Assembly (NCBI RefSeq): GCF_000515395.1
Contig: NZ_KI911782.1
Span: 3,594,606 to 3,658,605, forward strand
Source of the DNA: Jiangella gansuensis DSM 44835
Lineage (GTDB): Bacteria > Actinomycetota > Actinomycetes > Jiangellales > Jiangellaceae
DNA length: 64,000 bases
Reading direction: 5' to 3'
Position 1 is the stretch's first letter, and each line of letters opens with the position of its first letter. Below the pieces are notes generated by a model. The model was not told the origin of the DNA. It worked only from the letters and a program-made list of their open reading frames with translations, and did not search any database. Both the position numbers and the translations under genes were made by a program. This document shows, piece by piece, positions 1 to 8,096 of this stretch.

Positions 1-175
1 TCCGTGGCGGTCACGCGGCCGGTGCCGCCGGGCGCGGTGGTGGCCGCGTCGTCGCCCACCTGGTCGGTGGCCTCAGGTGTACAGACCAGACTGGCACCGA
101 AGGCTCATCGATGGCCGGCCCGGCGGCGATCGACTCGACGAAGCGCCACCAGGGCATCTGCCGCGCGGGAGCCCG

Positions 176-952
176 TCAGGTCCGGGCGGCGTATCGGGCC
201 GGGCCGACACCCAGATACCGGGTGAAGTGCCGGGTCAGGTGGGCCTGGTCGTAGAAGCCGGCCGCCGTGGCCACGTCAGCGGGGCGGTGGCCGTCCAGCA
301 GCAGCCGCCGCGCCAGCTCGACCCGGCGACCGGTGAGGTACCGGTGCGGCGGCAGGCCGAACGCCGTGGTGAATGAACGGACCAGGTGGGTGGGGTGTGC
401 GTGGAGTTCGGCGGCCGCGTCGCGCAGGGTGAGGCCGCTGGTCGTCCGGGAGTCCAGCAGCTCGCGCAGCCGACCCGCCAGCGCGGCCGGTGCGGGTCGC
501 GGGCCGTCGGACGGTTGCCGCAGCCGCTGTCGCAGCCGGTCGCGGATCAGCACCAGGCGGCTCTCGGCTTCCAGGTCGTCGCCGGGCTGATCCAGAGCGC
601 GGTGCAACTGGTGCAGTCGTTGCCGCAACCTGCGGTCCAGCAGCGTCGGTTCGTCCACAGCGGAACCGATCAGGTCGTCGCCGAGGACGGACGGGTCGAG
701 GTACAGCACCCGCTTGCGGAACCCACCGGGGGTAGCGGCACGACCGTCATGAGGCACGTGCGGCGGCAGGAGCGTGACCGCTGAGCCGCCGGCGCCGTGG
801 TGATGACGGTCGAGATCGAAGCGGATGGCGCCGTCGTCGACGATCAGCAGCGTCCACGCGTCGTGCGTGTGCGCGGGGTAGGCGTGATCGGTGAAATGCG
901 CATGGAAGACCTCGACCACCCCGGGCACGGGCGGGCGCCAGGCGCGCACCAT
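176..952 (-). CDS. AraC family transcriptional regulator
   Basis: A 258-residue DNA-binding regulator. The N-terminal half is a cupin-like sensor rich in histidines (FHAHFTDHAYPAHTHD, then PPHVPHDGR). The C-terminal ~100 residues form the double helix-turn-helix of the family, with LTLRDAAAELHAHPTHLVRSF as the first unit and PADVATAAGFYDQAHLTRHF as the second. I chose the ATG at 952 because the open frame upstream becomes arginine/serine-rich and loses resemblance to the family. The gene is divergent from the DUF2000 gene at 1035 with an 82-bp gap, so it probably controls that gene and itself. The ligand is unknown. Confidence 0.88.
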   Translation of the reverse strand: MVRAWRPPVPGVVEVFHAHFTDHAYPAHTHDAWTLLIVDDGAIRFDLDRHHHGAGGSAVTLLPPHVPHDGRAATPGGFRKRVLYLDPSVLGDDLIGSAVDEPTLLDRRLRQRLHQLHRALDQPGDDLEAESRLVLIRDRLRQRLRQPSDGPRPAPAALAGRLRELLDSRTTSGLTLRDAAAELHAHPTHLVRSFTTAFGLPPHRYLTGRRVELARRLLLDGHRPADVATAAGFYDQAHLTRHFTRYLGVGPARYAART

Positions 953-1034
953 GGCTGGAGCGCCGGCGGTGTGCGAGTGCTGCACGCTAAGACCGTACAA
1001 GACCCGGGGCCGGCGTCGGCGGCACGCTGGCCGG

Positions 1035-1457
1035 GTGACCGATGAGATCCGTTTCACCACCAAGATCGCCGTTCTGCTCGCCGAAGACCTCGAGGTCTGG
1101 CAGCGGCTCAACGTCACGGCGTTCCTGATCAGTGGCGTCGCCGGCGCGGAACCGGAGCTGCTGGGAGAGCCGTACGCCGATGCCGACGGCACCGCATACC
1201 TGCCGATGTTCCGCCAGCCGGTCATGGTGTTCGCCGGCGCCGACGATGTTCTCCGCGCCGCGCACCGGCGGGCCGTGGACCGCGGCCTGCGCCCGTCCGT
1301 GTTCACCCGGGAGTTGTTCGCCACCGGCAACGATCGCGACAACCGGGCCGCGGTGCGAGCCGTCCCGCGTGATCAGCTCGATCTCGTCGGACTGGCCGTG
1401 CACGGGCCGCGGAACGCGGTGGACAAGATGATCAAGGGCGCTCGCCTGCACCCGTGA
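1035..1457 (+). CDS. DUF2000 family protein
   Basis: A 140-residue protein of the DUF2000 family (function not established), recognised by the N-terminal TKIAVLLAEDLEVWQRLNVTAF and the central PMFRQPVMVFAG segment. It starts at GTG 1035 and ends with LHP. It is divergently arranged with the AraC regulator, a common pairing for this family that suggests shared regulation. Its 3' end overlaps the convergent monooxygenase gene by 26 bp. No signal peptide or membrane segment is seen, so it is likely cytoplasmic. Confidence 0.8.
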   Translation: MTDEIRFTTKIAVLLAEDLEVWQRLNVTAFLISGVAGAEPELLGEPYADADGTAYLPMFRQPVMVFAGADDVLRAAHRRAVDRGLRPSVFTRELFATGNDRDNRAAVRAVPRDQLDLVGLAVHGPRNAVDKMIKGARLHP

Positions 1458-1758
1458 GCGGGACGCCCAAGCCGCCGACGAGCCGCACCTCCTGACCGCT
1501 GAACTCGCCGGTGAGCATGGGCATCGCCGCGGCGATGGCGGCCTTCGTCTCGGGCAGCTCCAAGGAGGCGTCGTGGTGCTCCTTGCTCTCCCAGATCTCG
1601 CTGATCCAGATGACGTCGTCGTCGGTGTCGGAGACGCCCACGGCATAGAGTTGGCAGCCGGCGGCGCGCAGGCCGTCGGTGCCCTCGAGCAGGATGGCGA
1701 CGACGTCGTCGCGGTGGCCGGGCCGGGTGCGCATACTGCCTTGGTATCCGTAGTTCAC
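1432..1758 (-). CDS. Antibiotic biosynthesis monooxygenase (ABM) domain protein
   Basis: A 108-residue single-domain protein with the ferredoxin-like ABM fold. Features are an N-terminal MRTRPGHRDDVVAILLEG strand-helix, a central CQLYAVGVSDTDDDVIWISEIWESKEHHDASL and a C-terminal helix-strand. The WISEIWESKEHHDAS stretch is typical of small cofactor-free monooxygenases and quinol oxygenases related to YgiN/ActVA-Orf6. The substrate is unknown. The gene converges on the DUF2000 gene and overlaps its last codons. A start at Met9 is also possible. Confidence 0.82.
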   Translation of the reverse strand: MNYGYQGSMRTRPGHRDDVVAILLEGTDGLRAAGCQLYAVGVSDTDDDVIWISEIWESKEHHDASLELPETKAAIAAAMPMLTGEFSGQEVRLVGGLGVPLTGAGERP

Positions 1759-1809
1759 GTTGCCGATCGTGTCACGGCAGGTGGGACGGCGGCTTGTATG
1801 AACCCGACT

Positions 1810-2325
1810 TCAGCCGCGGCTGCCGATCTCCGCGACCAGCGCGCAGGTGTCGGCAACCGGGTCGATGTGGTTCACGTGCGCGGCGAGCCGGCCGAGCATC
1901 TCCCGCAGCGCCTGGCGATCGGCGTCGTCGAGGCAACCGAGCACGTGGTCTTCGGCGCGCAGCATGCGCCGGTCGACCTCGGCCAGGGCCTCGCGGCCGT
2001 GCGCGGTGGCGACGACGCGGCGGTTGCGCCGGTCGGCCGGGTCGGGCTGCCGTTCCACCAGGCCCGCGTCGACGAGGTCGTCGAGCAGGTAGGTCATGAC
2101 GGTCTTGTCGATGCCCAGCCGCTGGGCGAGGGCGGACTGGCTGCGGGGCTCGTCCCGGACGGCGGCGGCGAGCACGTGCCGGCCGCGGTGCCCGCCGGGG
2201 ATGCCGGCGGTAGCGGCGTCGGCGGCCTTGAGGTAGGCCCGGAAGACTACGCCGAGCATGAAGCCGACATCGCCGTCCAGCGCATCGGGCGCCGGACCTC
2301 CGGGGCGGCTCGTGGCGGTGGTCAT
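1810..2325 (-). CDS. MarR family transcriptional regulator
   Basis: A 171-residue winged-helix regulator. The HTH lies around residues 61-85 (SQSALAQRLGIDKTVMTYLLDDLVDAGLVERQPDPADRRNRRV), ending in the basic wing (DPADRRNRR) typical of MarR proteins. Flanking helices would form the dimer interface. The monooxygenase gene lies downstream on the same strand (52-bp gap) and is a plausible target, since MarR regulators often sit beside small oxygenases. The ligand cannot be read from sequence. Confidence 0.9.
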   Translation of the reverse strand: MTTATSRPGGPAPDALDGDVGFMLGVVFRAYLKAADAATAGIPGGHRGRHVLAAAVRDEPRSQSALAQRLGIDKTVMTYLLDDLVDAGLVERQPDPADRRNRRVVATAHGREALAEVDRRMLRAEDHVLGCLDDADRQALREMLGRLAAHVNHIDPVADTCALVAEIGSRG

Positions 2326-2385
2326 GCCTCGAGTCTATGTCTCCGGTGTCTTCGCATAAATTCTTGGCGGCAGAAGATCTGCATA

Positions 2386-2595
2386 TCAGACGGATCGGCG
2401 GACGGCGCCGGGCCCGGGAAGCGGCCGGACATCGCGCACGTCCGCGACGTCGTGCCCGTCCTCGCAGCGCACCGTGGCATGCACGGACGCGCCACAGTCC
2501 GCGTGCGCGAATCGGGAGGGCGAGCCGGCCGGACCGGTCAGGTAGCGCTCGCCCCAGTCATGTACGGCGAGCAGGACCGGATAGAGGTCGAAGCC
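2386..2595 (-). pseudogene. HxlR family regulator, C-terminal remnant (5' end lost)
   Basis: Reading the minus strand from 2595 gives 69 codons to a TGA at 2386. They begin GFDLYPVLLAVHDWGERYL and include FAHADCGASVHATVRCEDGH. This is the third helix and C-terminal tail of an HxlR-type winged-helix regulator. The expected N-terminal ~90 residues, including the HTH, are absent. At about 2595-2600 the sequence passes directly into the body of a thioesterase gene on the other strand. This looks like a deletion that removed the shared upstream region and both 5' ends of a divergent pair. Confidence 0.7.
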
Positions 2596-2615
2596 CGGAG
2601 GCCGAGGAGGGCCGG

Positions 2616-2948
2616 GTGGTGGTTCACACCAGCCCGCAGGAGTTCCACTACAACCCGCTCGGCACCGTGCACGGCGGCGTGCTGGCCACCATCCTCGACA
2701 CCGCGACGGGCTGTGCCGTGCACTCCGTGTTGCCGGCCGGGGTCGGCTACACCTCGCTCGACCTGACCACGAAGTTCCTGCGCCCGGTCACCGTCGCGTC
2801 CGGCGAACTGCGCTGCGAGGGCACCGTGATCTCCCGCGGTCGCACCACCGCGTTGGCCGAGGCGCGCATGACCGACGGGGCCGGCCGGCTGGTCGCACAC
2901 GCCGTCTCGACCTGCCTCCTCTTCGAGGCCGCACCGCCCTCCCCATGA
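2616..2948 (+). pseudogene. PaaI-like hotdog thioesterase, 5'-truncated
   Basis: The hotdog-fold body is clear: FHYNPLGTVHGGVLATILDTA carries the HGG catalytic loop, followed by the GYTSLDLTTKFLRPV strand and LRCEGTVISRGRTTALAEARM. It acts on acyl-CoA thioesters in related proteins. About 60 N-terminal residues of the family are missing. Upstream of about 2598 the frame has no family resemblance and overlaps the HxlR remnant. A GAGGAGG sequence at 2604-2610 followed by GTG at 2616 might still allow a 110-residue product. The TGA stop (2946-2948) is the first half of the TGATCA in the palindrome that follows. Confidence 0.65.
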
Positions 2949-3000
2949 TCATCAAGACTTGACCCGGCCATGACCGGGACAACTCTTGATGATCATGGGG
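2941..3000. repeat. TGATCA palindrome, family B copy 1
   Basis: A 60-bp inverted repeat. CCCCATGATCATCAAG at the left edge is mirrored by CTTGATGATCATGGGG at the right edge. Arms extend to about 27 nt with two mismatches around a CCATGA loop. It lies between the converging thioesterase and DUF1772 genes and contains the thioesterase stop codon. It is probably a bidirectional terminator without a U-tract. Confidence 0.8.
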
Positions 3001-3012
3001 AGGGCGGGGGCG

Positions 3013-3498
3013 TCAGGTCGCCGCGATCCCGGCGATGAACAGGATGGTGGCGGCCAGGCTGGCCACCGCGCGCACGTGGTTCCACGACGTCCACTCGCTG
3101 TAGTAGCGGGCCCACCGCTCGGGGACCCCCGGCCCGTCGGCGTCGACGGTGCCCAGCGCGTTGTTGCGCGGCACGTGGTAGCCGGCGGTGAGCCCCAGCG
3201 ATCCGGCCAGGAACAACACGCCCGCCACCAGCAGGTAGACGGCCTCGTCGTTGCCCCACCGGGCGAACGACAGCACCACCGACACCAGCGAGAAGACCGC
3301 CGACCCCGTGAACACCACGAGGAACCAGGGGTTCATGACCGCGACGTTGATCGCCTGCATGGAGCGGGTCGCCTCGGCCGGAGCGAGCCGGCGCAGGCCC
3401 GGCATCACCATGGCCGAGAACGCGAAGTAGACCCCGGCCATCAGCCCGGCGCCGAGCGCCGAAGCGAACGTCAGGGCAATGAACACGTTGTCGGGCAT
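3013..3498 (-). CDS. DUF1772 (anthrone oxygenase-like) membrane protein
   Basis: A 161-residue integral membrane protein with four likely helices: VFIALTFASALGAGLMAGVYFAF, FLVVFTGSAVFSLVSVVLSF, AVYLLVAGVLFLAGSLGL and VRAVASLAATILFIAGIAA. The N-terminal FSAMVMPGLRRL and central PRNNALG motifs are typical of DUF1772, a family that includes fungal anthrone oxygenases. The bacterial role is uncertain. It follows the coxSLM operon on the same strand but is separated by a 143-bp gap with a strong palindrome, so it is probably transcribed separately. Confidence 0.82.
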   Translation of the reverse strand: MPDNVFIALTFASALGAGLMAGVYFAFSAMVMPGLRRLAPAEATRSMQAINVAVMNPWFLVVFTGSAVFSLVSVVLSFARWGNDEAVYLLVAGVLFLAGSLGLTAGYHVPRNNALGTVDADGPGVPERWARYYSEWTSWNHVRAVASLAATILFIAGIAAT

Positions 3499-3573
3499 GG
3501 CGACCTCCAGACCATGATCACGGTGATCCTAGAGGCTGCCGTCGCGTTCGCCACGCCCCCACGCCGCACCCTG

Positions 3574-3630
3574 CCCATGATCATGTTCCCTCGCGGTCAC
3601 CCACCGACCGCGAGGGAACATGATCATGGG
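3574..3630. repeat. TGATCA palindrome, family A copy 1
   Basis: Perfect 25-bp arms around a 7-nt ACCCACC loop. The left arm reads TGATCATGTTCCCTCGCGG plus flanks, and the right arm is its exact complement. It begins 12 bp after the coxM stop in the direction of transcription and has no T-run on either side. It probably ends coxSLM transcription. Two more copies with the same arm sequence lie near 11.2 and 62.5 kb. Confidence 0.85.
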
Positions 3631-3641
3631 AGAGGCCCGGC

Positions 3642-4493
3642 TCAGCCCGCGGCGGCCACCAGCGATCGCCGGGTGAGGACGGTCGCCAGGTGGCGGCGGT
3701 AGTCCGCCGACGCGGTGCCGTCACTCAGCGGATTGGTGCCGTCGGTGGCCCGGCCGGCGGCTTCGGTCATCGCCTCCACCGTCGCCGGCGCTCCCGCCAC
3801 CGCCGCCTCGACGGCGCGCGCCCGCACCGGCGAGGGGCCCATGTTGGTCAACGCCACCCGAGCCTCGGCGACCGTGCCGTTGGAGCGGCGGACCGCCGCG
3901 GCCACCCCGACCACTCCCCAGGACTGCGCCATCTGGCTGAACTTCTCGTAGTGCACGCGCCAGCCGGGCAGCTTCGGCACCCGGACCGACATCAGCAGCT
4001 CGCTCGGCCGCAGCGCCGTCGTCAGGTAGTCGACGAAGAACTCAGACGCCGGCACCTCCCGCGCGCCGCCCGGGCCCATGATCGAGAAGGTCGCGTCCAG
4101 TGCCAGCGCCACCCCGGGAAGGTCGGCGGCCGGGTCGGCATGTGCCAGCGATCCGCCGAACGTGCCGAGGTGCCGGACCTGCCGGTCCGCTACCACCGCG
4201 GTGGCCTGCGCGATCATGGGCGCGTGTTCGCGCACCATCGCGTTGGTCATGACGTCGTCGTGGGTGGTCATGGCGCCGATGACGAGTGCGTCGCCGTCGT
4301 CGCGGACGCCGCGCAGTTCGCCGATGCCGCCGACGTCCACCAGCATGGCCGGAGCGGCCAGCCGCAGCCGCAGCATCGGGATCAGGCTCTGCCCGCCGGC
4401 CAGCACCTTCGCGTCCTCGCCCCCGTCCGCGAGAGATGTGAGTGCCGTCTCGAGGTCCGTGGGCCGTACGTAGTCGAACGCCGCCGGGATCAT
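3642..4493 (-). CDS. coxM: CoxM-like FAD-binding subunit of a molybdenum hydroxylase
   Basis: A 283-residue flavoprotein subunit that passes electrons from the [2Fe-2S] subunit to FAD. The N-terminal FAD-binding domain shows AGGQSLIPMLRLRL near residue 32 and HLGTFGGSLAHADPAADLP near residue 108, both classic FAD contact motifs. The C-terminal ~100 residues match the CO dehydrogenase flavoprotein C-terminal domain. The ATG at 4493 overlaps the coxL stop as ATGA (4490-4493), so translation is coupled. It is the last gene of a coxS-coxL-coxM operon, the order usual for form II clusters. The oxidised substrate is not determined by this subunit. Confidence 0.92.
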   Translation of the reverse strand: MIPAAFDYVRPTDLETALTSLADGGEDAKVLAGGQSLIPMLRLRLAAPAMLVDVGGIGELRGVRDDGDALVIGAMTTHDDVMTNAMVREHAPMIAQATAVVADRQVRHLGTFGGSLAHADPAADLPGVALALDATFSIMGPGGAREVPASEFFVDYLTTALRPSELLMSVRVPKLPGWRVHYEKFSQMAQSWGVVGVAAAVRRSNGTVAEARVALTNMGPSPVRARAVEAAVAGAPATVEAMTEAAGRATDGTNPLSDGTASADYRRHLATVLTRRSLVAAAG

Positions 4494-6874
4494 GCGCGGC
4501 CACCTCCTTCGCGGATCGCCTGCCACACCCGTTCCGGTGTGCAGGGCATCCGCACGTCGGTGACGCCGAACGGCCGCAGCGCGTCGACGACGGCGTTGAC
4601 GACGGCCGGGGTCGAGGCGATGGTTCCCGCCTCGCCCACGCCCTTCGCCCCGAGCGGATGCCCGGGCGCCGGCGTCTCGGTGCGGTCGGTGACGATGTCC
4701 GGCAGGTCGGCCGAGCTGGGCATCGTGTACTCGACGAACGTACCTGTCATGAGGTTGCCCTCCTCGTCGTAACGGGCCTCCTCGAACAGCGCCTGGGCGA
4801 TGCCCTGGGCGACCCCGCCGTGCACCTGGCCCTCGACGATCATCGGGTTGACGACGCGTCCGATGTCGTCGACGGCGACGTAGGAACGGATGTCCACCCG
4901 GCCCGTCTCGGTGTCGACCTCCAGCGCGCACAGATGCGTGCCGTGCGGGTAGGAGAAGTTCTCCGGGTCGAACGTGGCGTCGGCGTCAAGGCTGGACTCG
5001 ATGCCGTCGGGCAGGTCGTGCGAGGTGAACACCGCGAACGCGCAGTCGGCGAGCGTCTTGCTCGCCCCGGGTGTGCCCTTGACCCGGAAGGCGCCGTCGC
5101 TGAACTCCAGGTCGGCGGGGTCGCACTCCAGCAGGTGCGCCGCCACCGGCTTGGCCTTCTCTACGACCTTCCGGCAGGCGTTGACCAGGGCGATGCCGCC
5201 GACGGCCAGCGAACGCGAACCGTAGGTGTCCAGGCCCTTGTGCGACGTGCGGGTGTCGCCGTGCAGCACCTCGACGTCGTCGAACGCGACCCCGAGCTGG
5301 TCGGCGGCGATCTGGCTCCATGCCGTCTCGTGACCCTGCCCGTGCGGCGAGGTGCCGGTGATGACCTCGACCTTGCCGGTGGGCAGCATCCGCACCGACG
5401 CGGACTCCCAGCCGCCGGCGGCGTAGCGCAGCTGCCCGAGAATGCGCGACGGCGCCAGGCCGCACATCTCGGTGTAGGTGGACACCCCGATGCCGAGCTG
5501 GACGGTGTCGCCGCGGTTGCGGCGCTCGAGCTGTTCGCGGCGCAGATCGGCGTACCCGAACAGCTCCATGGCTCGGGCGGTCGCCGACTCGTAGTCGCCG
5601 GAGTCGTAGGTTAGGCCGGCGGACGTGGAGAACGGGAACTCGTCGCTGTTGATCCAGTTGCGGCGCCGCAGCTCCAAGGGATCCATGCCCAGTTCGGTCG
5701 CGAGCTCGTCCATGATGCGTTCCAACGCGAACGTCGCCTCCGGCCGGCCCGCGCCACGGTAGGCGTCGGTCTTGGTGGTGTTGGTGAACACGCCGGTGCA
5801 CTCGAACCGATAGGCCGGGAACTTGTAGATGCCGCCGTACATGAACGCACCCAGGATCGGTATGCCCGGCGTGATGATGCCGAGGTAGGCGCCCATGTTG
5901 GCCAGCAGTTTCACCGACATCCCGGTGACGGTGCCGTCGCGGCGGGCGGTCACGGTGACGTCCTGGATCTGGTCGCGCCCGTGGTGGGCGGAGAGCATGG
6001 TTTCCGACCGGGACTCGACGAACTTGACGGGGCGCCCGAGCCGCCGGGCGGCCGCGAACGCGATGAACTCCTCCGGTGTGGCCTGGAGTTTGCCGCCGAA
6101 CCCTCCGCCGACGTCGGGCGCTATCACCCGGATCTTGTGCTCGGGCACGCCCGTCGACAGCGACAGCAGGATGCGCAGGATGTGCGGGACCTGGGTGGAG
6201 GACCACATGGTGAGTTGCTCACCGGTCGGGTCGACGACGACGCAGCGCGGTTCCATGAACGCGGGGATCAGCCGCTGCTGGATGAAGCGGCGCTTCACGA
6301 CGACCTCGGCCTCTGCCTCCGCCCGGGCGACGTCGTCGCCGGTGCCGGCCTGGGCGGAGTCGAGCACCCACGTGTAGCACTTGTTGGTGCCGGCCGACTC
6401 GTGCACCAGCGGGGCGCCGTCGGCGAGCGCGGCCTCCATGTCGAGCACGACGTCCAGCGGTTCGTAGTCGACCTCTATCGCCTCGATGGCGTCCAGCGCG
6501 CTGGCCCGGTCGCGGGCGGCGACGACGGCGACCGGCTCGCCCGCGTGCCGCACCGCGTCCAGCGCCAGCGGCGGGTAGGCCGGCAGCACCGTGTCCTCGG
6601 TGACCGGCCAGACGCATGGCATGCTGCCCTGCAGCTCCTCGACGTCGCGGCCGGTGAACACGTCGACGACACCGGGCAGCTCGCGCGCCGAGGACACGTC
6701 GATGCCGGTGATCCGCGCATGTGCCATCGGGCTGCGCACGATCGCCAAGTGCAGCATGCCGGGCAGGCTGAGGTTCTCCGTCCACATGGTCCGGCCGGTG
6801 ATCAGCCGAGCGTCCTCCTTGCGGCGGCGGTCGCGGCCGACCTCGCCACCGGTTCGTTCCTCGGTGACGGTCAC
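4490..6874 (-). CDS. coxL: CoxL-like molybdopterin catalytic subunit, form II
   Basis: A 794-residue xanthine-oxidase-family large subunit. VGGGFGGK (about residues 255-262) is the molybdenum-cofactor glycine motif, and GVGEAG near 746-750 carries the catalytic Glu. The active-site loop is AYRGAGR (371-377), which defines the form II class. True form I CO dehydrogenase has AYXCSFR with the Cu-binding Cys. The protein therefore binds Mo-pterin, but its substrate may not be CO (an aldehyde, purine or other substrate is possible). It overlaps coxS and coxM by 4 bp each. No coxD/E/F/G-type maturation genes are present nearby. Confidence 0.93.
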   Translation of the reverse strand: MTVTEERTGGEVGRDRRRKEDARLITGRTMWTENLSLPGMLHLAIVRSPMAHARITGIDVSSARELPGVVDVFTGRDVEELQGSMPCVWPVTEDTVLPAYPPLALDAVRHAGEPVAVVAARDRASALDAIEAIEVDYEPLDVVLDMEAALADGAPLVHESAGTNKCYTWVLDSAQAGTGDDVARAEAEAEVVVKRRFIQQRLIPAFMEPRCVVVDPTGEQLTMWSSTQVPHILRILLSLSTGVPEHKIRVIAPDVGGGFGGKLQATPEEFIAFAAARRLGRPVKFVESRSETMLSAHHGRDQIQDVTVTARRDGTVTGMSVKLLANMGAYLGIITPGIPILGAFMYGGIYKFPAYRFECTGVFTNTTKTDAYRGAGRPEATFALERIMDELATELGMDPLELRRRNWINSDEFPFSTSAGLTYDSGDYESATARAMELFGYADLRREQLERRNRGDTVQLGIGVSTYTEMCGLAPSRILGQLRYAAGGWESASVRMLPTGKVEVITGTSPHGQGHETAWSQIAADQLGVAFDDVEVLHGDTRTSHKGLDTYGSRSLAVGGIALVNACRKVVEKAKPVAAHLLECDPADLEFSDGAFRVKGTPGASKTLADCAFAVFTSHDLPDGIESSLDADATFDPENFSYPHGTHLCALEVDTETGRVDIRSYVAVDDIGRVVNPMIVEGQVHGGVAQGIAQALFEEARYDEEGNLMTGTFVEYTMPSSADLPDIVTDRTETPAPGHPLGAKGVGEAGTIASTPAVVNAVVDALRPFGVTDVRMPCTPERVWQAIREGGGRA

Positions 6875-7443
6875 GGGGTCACCTCCCGGGCGGCGGGCGG
6901 CCCGGCTGGAGCCGTGCCAGCGGGAGCCGTACCGGCGGGTTGCGCGGTTTCGGGCGTGGACGGGATGCTGGTCCGCATGGACGCCGCCGCGGCGTGCACG
7001 GCGCGGACGATGTTCTGGTAACCGGTGCAGCGGCAGAGGTTGCCCTCGAGCCCTTCGCGGATCTCAGCGTCGCTGGGGTCGGGTTTCTCGCCGAGCAGGT
7101 CCACCGCGGCCATGATCATGCCGGGCGTGCAGAACCCGCACTGCAGGGCGTGACTGTCGTGGAAGGCCTGCTGGACGGGGTGGAGCTCGCCGTCGCGGCC
7201 GGCCAGCCCCTCGACGGTGGTGACATCCATGCCGTCGGCCTGCACGGCCAGCACCGAGCAGCTCTTCACGCCGCGGCCGGAGAGCAGGACGGTACAGGCG
7301 CCGCAGTTGCTGGTGTCGCAGCCGACGACGGTACCGACCTTGCCGAGGCGGTCCCGCAGGTGGTGCACGAGCAGGGACCGCGGCTCGACGTCGTCGTCGT
7401 ATCGCACACCGTCGACCGTCATGCTGATTCTGGTCATGGGCAC
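6871..7443 (-). CDS. coxS: CoxS-like [2Fe-2S] subunit
   Basis: A 190-residue iron-sulfur subunit. The N-terminal plant-type ferredoxin domain has [16 protein letters not shown] with the cluster cysteines. The C-terminal helical domain has [12 protein letters not shown] and [13 protein letters not shown] for the second cluster. It shuttles electrons from the molybdenum site to FAD. A low-complexity Ala/Pro/Gly tail of about 35 residues ([15 protein letters not shown]) extends beyond the usual ~155-160 residues. It is the first gene of the coxSLM operon. The alternative start at Met3 is equally plausible. Confidence 0.93.
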   Translation of the reverse strand: MPMTRISMTVDGVRYDDDVEPRSLLVHHLRDRLGKVGTVVGCDTSNCGACTVLLSGRGVKSCSVLAVQADGMDVTTVEGLAGRDGELHPVQQAFHDSHALQCGFCTPGMIMAAVDLLGEKPDPSDAEIREGLEGNLCRCTGYQNIVRAVHAAAASMRTSIPSTPETAQPAGTAPAGTAPAGPPAAREVTP

Positions 7444-7620
7444 TCCCGCCTACGCCAGGGCCGAGCGGGGCGCGTCGGCCCGACCAAGCGCAACGGGACG
7501 GACCGTGCGGCGCGCTTCACCTCCTCGTGTCGGTGATCAGGTGCGGTCGAGGACGTCCGGATCCCGATGCGCGCTGTCTGTGACCAGCAAAGTGCCTCGC
7601 CACGCCGACCGCAAGGGGTT

Positions 7621-7666
7621 CGGGTGAAACGGTGTGACCCAGCACACACGTGAGCGGATTCACCCG
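7621..7666. promoter_or_regulatory. Inverted repeat in the coxS upstream region
   Basis: CGGGTGAA (7621-7628) is mirrored by TTCACCCG (7659-7666), with a nested GTGTG/CACAC pair between them. It lies about 180 bp before coxS and just before the small gene at 7704, so it could be an operator for either. No regulator can be assigned. Confidence 0.3.
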
Positions 7667-7703
7667 CCCGCGACCTGGTGATCATGCGCCCGGCCGCGTC
7701 ACG

Positions 7704-7934
7704 ATGACGGTGACGACTCGCGGCGAGGACGGCGCGATCCGACGCTCCCGCGAGGACGACGCCATGCTGTTCGACTGCCCGGAATGCGGCCTGCCGGCCA
7801 CGGTGACGACGCGCGGCCACCTGCCCAGCACCGCGGGGCCGGTCGAACACGTCCAGGTCCACTGCGTGACCGGGCACCGCTTCCTCGGTCCGGCGGAGTC
7901 GTTGCGGGTCGTGCTGTCGCCCGACCCGGCCTGA
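7704..7934 (+). CDS. Small hypothetical protein with a Cys-pair motif
   Basis: A 76-residue protein I do not recognise by name. MLFDCPECGLPATV contains a CPEC zinc-knuckle-like pair, and later VHCVTGHRF adds Cys and His ligands, suggesting a single zinc site. The N-terminal 20 residues are hydrophilic. Translation may really begin at the internal ATG 7764, just before LFDCPECG. It stands alone between the cox operon and the carboxypeptidase gene. Confidence 0.5.
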   Translation: MTVTTRGEDGAIRRSREDDAMLFDCPECGLPATVTTRGHLPSTAGPVEHVQVHCVTGHRFLGPAESLRVVLSPDPA

Positions 7935-8096
7935 GGCCCGACTCCGACGATCATTGGTCCGGACCAGCGGCTTCACAGGTCAGCGCACAGCCAGTAAGGT
8001 CCGAGCGGCGTACCCGGGGGGCGGTGGATCCGCAGTCTGCCCCGGCTCTCGAGTTCGCGGTCGACGTCAGTCGCTGAGCGGACAAGGGAGTCCACG

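Noticed and set aside
1-175. Possible gene starts at the left edge (plus frame from 4; minus frame from GTG 59 reading GDDAATTAPGGTGRV)
   Set aside because: Too short in the window and no recognisable family; could be the 5' end of a gene lying to the left, but unsupported.
2337-2615. Upstream in-frame extension of the thioesterase from ATG 2337
   Set aside because: Arg/Pro-rich, no hotdog-family similarity, and antisense to a recognisable HxlR remnant.
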